From Typha latifolia (taxonomy: Eukaryota > Streptophyta > Magnoliopsida > Poales > Typhaceae): a DNA stretch of 64,000 bases. The notes under the pieces are model-generated. The model was given only the letters and a program-made list of their open reading frames with translations. It was not told the origin of the DNA and did no database searches. Shown in pieces: positions 58,407 through 64,000 of this stretch. The DNA lies in contig CM034099.1 in the NCBI GenBank assembly GCA_019914945.1, positions 2,542,001-2,606,000 of the forward strand, written 5' to 3'. Within the stretch, counting starts at the first letter, position 1, and every line of letters starts with the position of its first letter. The position numbers and the translations under genes are program-made.

Positions 58407-60928
58407 TATACGAGTACAACAATAAAATATCAGTCAGCTGATAGTAACTAATCTATATGATAAAATATAAATGACAATAAAAATAAAACATAGAGTGTAT
58501 TTTTTTTATAAGGTGACATGTTATGCATATACTATAAGCACGTCAAATAAATAATTAATTAATTACGTGATTTCTTGTCATTTTCTATGCATTTTTTCTT
58601 CACGTAATCTTTTCTATTCTCTAGTTTTTTTTTTCTTTTTTTCTTTTTTTTTTCCTTTGTAGATGCCTATTTATAAAAATCGAAATTAGGAGGACTTTGA
58701 ATTATTTTGCTTTGTAGAGGGAAAAGGGTACGAAGAATAAATATATATACATATACATATATAATTATCAACATAACAAGTTGAGTATTAATTTAAAGGA
58801 ATTGGACGACATCATAGATACAAGAAGATCTCATGGCCTACGTACTAATATTGCTAGGAAATTCGTATTAGACTTTTGAAGACGCATAGAAAAATACTGC
58901 GAATAACTGTAGATAAAATTAGTAGAATATCATCAACTTGAATTTAATTAAAAATAGAATCCCAAAGGTAGTCCTCCTCGTGCTAATTGATAATATTTTT
59001 CAGGTTCTATACTTCGCCGCATCGTTTTCTGACTAATGATCATTTACAACTAACAGTATTTGGTCGTATAGAAGAATAAGACCTCTCAACCACATCACCT
59101 AACTAGTTTTAATTAGCTTAAAGGAGCTAATAATAGGATTAAAACAGTATAAACTAACTTAAGGGTATTTTGCATTAACGTGGTAACTTTATATGTATTT
59201 AGTGTTTATATGCTCTGATTTTTAAATAATAAAAAATTATATTTTAGCCCAAAGGCATAAATTCACTTCACCGTTTATATTTTTATTTATCATTTTATCC
59301 CTTATAATTATATTCAAACTAAAAATGATTATTTCTCTATTATATTTGATCAAATTAGTAATTAAATTTGGATTATAGATAGTGTATACTATAAATTAGG
59401 CATTGTAAAGTTTATCAAATTCTCTCTTGAGACTCTCTAAATCTAATATCTAATTTGATTAAATATGTTGAATAATAATAATAATAATAGTATATACCAT
59501 AAATGAATAAAATGATATAATTAAATTAAACCTAACCTTAAAAGAATAAATATAAAATTTTCTCTTTTAAAAATATTTATAAATTATATAAAAACACTAT
59601 TACATTGTCAGACGGTATATACGACTCTGCCTTTTTCTCCTTTGTCCATAAATTTCATATTAGGAGAAAAAAGAAAGGAGAGATTACACTTTGGAAACGT
59701 AATCAAAACGCTAAATCTCGACCTCTAGATCTACTATCTCTTGTTTATTGTTTACTACTTTGTCATTAGAGGAGATGATATTCTTAGTGTGCAATGAGTT
59801 TAGATTGGATAAGAATATTTTAGTAATATTCTCGATGTAGTTAACTTAACTCGAAATATAGATAAGTTTTGATTTACGATTATGTTATTAATTTCAAAAT
59901 TTTTAAACTTTAATTAGTAATTAAAGGAATTTTAAATTCAAATATTACAAGAATTTTAAAAGGTTTATAATAGTTGTAACGGTTATTTTAAATAGTTAAT
60001 GAGCCGATTTATTTGAGGGTTACAAGTTTTGAAGAAATTTAAAATACCTCAAATACTTATAAATACATTATTTGTTCACGAGAAATAAAATAACAACAAC
60101 ACAAAAATTTCAAGTCAAGTTTTAGCTACTTTGCTCTCTTAATTTTTCTTATCTATTATTTTTGATCGAATTGGAGGAGTGAGATTCTACATTATACCTT
60201 AGAGGAAAGAGATGCAGATAACCCTGCACAAAAAGACGCCATTATTTTTAAGACAGCTACGCTTCGATGTGCTCACAGGCCAGAGTTTTCTTAAATTTAT
60301 TATTATATATTAAATAATATTTATTTATTTTTTAAAAAAAATATAAAACTGAATTTATACTATGTATAAATAATTTACGTTAAATATTTTAGAAATAAAA
60401 ACTAACAATTTATTTATTATTTAGGAGGGATAAGGGTGAAGTGGTTTGAGGAAAAGGACGGCGAAGGTGTAAGCAAGGGAATAGTCCATATGATGGCGAG
60501 TAATCTTAAGATAATGATTAGCATTTAGAACCTTAGTACATCGATTATCTCAGATGCTCAGGGAGAAGACCAAGTTGATAAAAACAAAAAAGAAAAAAAA
60601 AATTAATCAAAGGTCCTCCTCCTTCCATGAAATAAACAAATGCAGAACCCACAACTAAACAAAGTATTAAGTAGCTTGAAAGAACCGGTTAAGACTGTGA
60701 AAAGGACAAAGGAGTATAAACAAAGGGACTCGGATAAAATATGAATAGATCCTGGGAGTTAAGTGAACTAAATCCATATAAAAAGTTGAGATAGGATAGA
60801 TAGAGCCAAAGCATTAGTCAATGGATGTGATGATGAGAGAGAAGGGGGAGAAGAACGGGAGGGGGAGGGGTGGAGAAATCGCTGCCGGCTTTTTGGTTGT
60901 ATCCATCTTCGATCCTCCGGTGCTGCCG

Positions 60929-60949
60929 TATCTATCTATCTATCTATCA
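60929..60949. repeat. (TCTA)n tetranucleotide repeat
   Basis: Five TATC/TCTA units. Confidence 0.9.
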
Positions 60950-62235
60950 CCTTTTGCATGAGATTCTTATTAATTATTATTTTCCAGTCCTTGGAGGACC
61001 TTTTTGTAAAAAACAAAAACAAGGCTTCAGAGCATCGGAAAATTGCTCCTCGGGCCGTCAGCGGAGAATCTTTATCTCTGAAGGACAAAATTGCCCCTGT
61101 ATTTCGGGAGTGCGCCTCTTTTTAGTCTTTCGACCGCCTTTGCCAAATGCGAAAAGGAACCGATTTTTTTTTTTGTGGATCGACCGACTTTGATGAGGGG
61201 TAGTTTTGGCATTTCCTAGCTTGAGCCTTAATCTTAGTCAACCGAAACTTAAGCTAACGAGACTACTTTTGACACGCTTAATATCTAAAATGTTGATTAA
61301 TTACTAACCCTCTTTTTAAGGAACTCATAATGCGAGATATGCCAACTGCATGGTTGTCTCTCTGAAAGCAACTTGTAGTAAGCGAACGTTAGCAGTATGC
61401 ATATCAGCTCTGTAGGATTTGATGAGTTTTCTTAATTAAGTTGGAAAAGCTTTCCTCCCAAATTGCAATGGTTAGCAGCTGAAATTTGTGTCCAGAAATA
61501 AAAAGAACAACGTCCATATCTTGGAATCATTTGGCGTGACGTTATTAACTTGCTAATCCCACTTCAACTAATACGTTTTAATGAAGCGGTTGGGTGTTGA
61601 AAGAGCTTGACTCGCTACGTGGCAGCTAACCCCTTCGAATTTCGATCGATAGCTATCCCGTGTTCGATCATGGCCAGCCAACAACTTTCTCACGGCCTAA
61701 TGAAATTACGGTAATGCCCTTTATCCTTTTTTTAATTGATTTATTTTTGGGATAATTTTCCGCATAGAGCCGAGTGCTAAACGACAAAAGGGGCGAAGGT
61801 CGCCACTTATCTTGACTCCATCGGACAGATGCCGAGTCCTCTAGACAGGCTACTCGGTTGACAAGTGGACGGATGAGATCGATAGTTATTCGGCCTTAAT
61901 CCCGGTGAGCTTACCCCCCTCTCGTTCCATCACCGCTTTAGTTTACTTCTTATTGTTTCTTTCCTGTTCTCTTTTTCTCTTCTCTCTCTCTCTCTCTCTC
62001 CCCCTGCTCCTCTCGAGAAATTTATCGCAGTCGAGATGGGATCGCGTTTCGGCTGAGCTGGACTTCCGGATCGGAGATATCGGAAACCCGGGACGCTACG
62101 ACCCTGTCACTTCTTTACGATCGAATCGGCGATTTCGGAAATCCCGGTTCGAGCCGTACGACCGCCGTCCTCAGCGGCCGAGTTGGACTGGTGGTTGAAG
62201 GATACAGCGATCTGAGACTGGTAGCTTTCTAGCTG

Positions 62236-62236
<1 letters not shown>

Positions 62237-62290
<54 letters not shown>

Positions 62291-62303
62291 CTCTCTCTCT
62301 CTC
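62237..62303. repeat. (CT)n tract in the IDD leader
   Basis: More than 30 CT units, interrupted once by CTTTCTTT, ending about 48 bp before the IDD start codon. It is probably within the 5' UTR. CT/GA tracts are frequent in plant leaders and can bind BPC proteins. Confidence 0.95.
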
Positions 62304-62350
62304 GTCTTCCACCTTCCTTTAAAATTCCACTAGAAAAAGAGGAGTATTTG

Positions 62351-64000
62351 ATGCCGATGGAATTGGAGAATTCGTCGGTGATGACGGTCTCAAACTCCGC
62401 CTCCGGTGAGGCGAGCGTCTCATCCTCCGGTCAACCGGCGGCGGCGCCGCCGGTTCCTACTCCGAAGAAGAAGCGAAACCTCCCCGGGATGCCAGGTAAA
62501 GTTTTAAAAAAGAAAAAGATGAGGAAAGTAGATGATATCGATTGAAAATGGTGTTTAAAAAAGGTATATATTGGCTTCAGATCCGGATGCGGAGGTGATC
62601 GCTTTGTCGCCGAAGACTTTGATGGCGACCAATCGATTTGTGTGCGAGATCTGTAACAAGGGGTTCCAAAGAGACCAAAATCTCCAGCTTCATAGGAGGG
62701 GGCATAACTTGCCGTGGAAGCTGAGGCAAAGGACGGGGAAGGAGGTGAGGAAGAGGGTGTACGTTTGCCCGGAGCCGAGCTGCGTCCACCACGAGCCCTC
62801 TCGAGCGCTCGGCGATCTCACCGGGATCAAGAAACACTTCTGCCGCAAGCACGGCGAGAAGAAGTGGAAGTGCGACAAGTGCTCGAAGAAGTACGCGGTC
62901 CAGTCCGATTGGAAGGCGCACTCCAAGACTTGCGGCACTCGGGAGTACCGCTGCGATTGTGGAACCCTCTTCTCCAGGTACCTTTGTTGCGTGATTTATC
63001 TTCAATTGTTGTCCTCGAATGTTAAATCCTTCGGTGTCGGGGTTTTTGTTCGGTTCTTGTAGGAGAGATAGCTTCATCACTCACCGTGCTTTCTGCGACG
63101 CCTTGGCGGAGGAAAGCGCTAAGAACCAGGCAGCACCTCCGGCAGCGCCGCCTCCAATTCCGCCTCCGGAGGAAGGTAAACCACCGCCGCCGCCGCCGGT
63201 CCCTGCTGCCGTGGCAACCGCTTTGCCGCAGGAAGGTGGGTCTTTTTGGTGCTATCTTGGATTATATTACTTAATGATTAATTTTGGACTTATTAGAGTA
63301 ATTAATTAGTTCGGAAGGGGGTGGGAGATAGGAGAAGAAGTGGGGAGTTTGGAGAGCTTTCCGTATGGTTATGTCGGATCTGTGGCGATCGAGACAATAA
63401 AAAACGGGATATGTAGAGATTGTTGTTTACGTCTTTTGTCTTGTAATGGCTAGACCTTCTGTCCAAGAAGCTCTCTTTCTCTCTCCCACACATGTGAATC
63501 CATTAGAATAAGGTGGAGAAAGAGAGAGATGGGATCCAGAGAGGAGAATGGCCTTTTTTTTTTTTGGCGCAAAAGCCTCCACTGATTAAAACTTTCCACT
63601 GCCTCCTTTCGATTTCCGGACGGAGCTTTCCATCTCTGCAACCTCGATGGAGATGATGAAGCAAAAGATATAGTAGTCGTTGATATCTTCTCCTCCTAAA
63701 GCATCATTGCTCCTCTTTTCCCTTCTCTTTTTAAATAATTGAAGGCCCCCAATGCAATAAAAGGAGCAGTCTTTACTTTCTACTCTCTTTCCATGCTTTC
63801 AGAGCCGGAGAACCCAACTGGGCTGCTTCAATACATGCCGCCGCCTTCCATTGCAATCAGCAATACCAACAACAGTAACCCCACCACTACCACCACCACC
63901 AGTAGCAGCAATAGCAGTTCAAGTAGCAGTAGCACCACCACCACCACCGCCACCACCACCAGCCTTTTTGCCAGCCTCTTCGCCACAGCGTCGGCCCCCG
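62351..64000 (+). CDS. IDD: INDETERMINATE-domain (IDD) C2H2 zinc-finger transcription factor, 3' part outside the window
   Basis: Nuclear transcription factor of the family that includes maize ID1 and Arabidopsis JKD, MGP and NUC. Exons: 62351-62495, 62581-62977, 63063-63235 and 63803 to beyond 64000. Junctions are GT-AG, in phases 1, 2 and 1. The start is the ATG at 62351 (MPMELENSS). The nuclear signal KKKRNLPG precedes the ID domain. Four fingers follow: ZF1 '[19 protein letters not shown]', ZF2 from 'YVCPEPSC' to 'KKHFCRKH', the C2HC ZF3 '[19 protein letters not shown]', and the C2HC ZF4 that crosses the exon 2/3 join ('[15 protein letters not shown]'). The Pro-rich linker and the Thr/Ser-rich tract of exon 4 (ACC and AGC repeats near 63887-63965) are low complexity. 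The C-terminal motifs used to place IDD subgroups lie outside the window, so the subgroup cannot be given. Confidence 0.95.

Larger units (their letters stand above)
54588..62350. other. Gene-poor AT-rich spacer and IDD leader
   Basis: After the U2AF65 3' UTR there are about 7 kb of AT-rich DNA without a convincing gene. Visible items: three CCTAAG units near 55510-55527, a (TA)n tract at 57801-57821, a CTT repeat at 58219-58241 within a small secreted-type open frame, and TCTA tetranucleotides at 60929-60949. From about 61750 GC rises, marking the IDD promoter and leader, which ends in a long CT tract. Confidence 0.6.

Noticed and set aside
61905..62198. 97-codon frame upstream of IDD as a uORF
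   Set aside because: It begins at GTG, not ATG, and its Leu/Ser runs come from CT-rich leader sequence.

Overview
This is nuclear genomic DNA of a flowering plant. The genes have many introns, the intergenic DNA is AT-rich with many microsatellites, and the families are plant-specific (YUCCA, OVATE, INDETERMINATE-domain, PTF2, IRE-type AGC kinase, polyol transporter). Several genes have very GC-rich coding sequence against AT-rich surroundings (serine acetyltransferase, the polyol transporters, OVATE, IDD). That bimodal composition points to a monocot, probably not a grass; this is inference, not proof. I see no rRNA, tRNA or CRISPR, and no intact retrotransposon.

Layout. 1-1871: nothing recognised. 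1872-3482 (-): PPR protein broken by two small insertions. 4729-5619 (-): serine acetyltransferase. 7384-9426 (-): alpha/beta hydrolase of the S33 type, divergent from 9674-12841 (+): the TFIIB-related factor PTF2, with 247 bp between the two start codons. 14048-15728 and 18038-19738 (both -): tandem polyol/monosaccharide transporters. 23304-24151 (+): OVATE family protein with one frameshift. 24152-29097: gene-poor. 29098-32089 (-): YUCCA flavin monooxygenase (auxin synthesis). 35912-47141 (+): 18-exon IRE4-like AGC kinase with a 1.15-kb hAT element in intron 15. 48977-54587 (+): U2AF65 splicing factor, 13 exons. 54588-62350: gene-poor. 62351-64000 (+): IDD zinc-finger transcription factor, cut by the window end.

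Exon boundaries were set by hand from GT/AG sites, reading-frame phase and continuity of known family sequence. All multi-exon models close in frame: hydrolase, PTF2 (542 aa), both transporters (526 aa each), YUCCA (391 aa from the chosen ATG), IRE4-like (1054 aa), U2AF65 (564 aa).

The genes are ordinary plant neighbours, not a co-functional cluster. They cover cysteine synthesis, polyol transport, auxin synthesis, transcription and splicing. I found no convincing new system. The points most worth a second look are: an unusual 35-codon in-frame alternative path beside a hAT insertion in the kinase gene; the missing C-terminal tail of the serine acetyltransferase; the QQ-to-EH change in one of the tandem transporters; and frame lesions in the PPR and OVATE genes that may be assembly indels.
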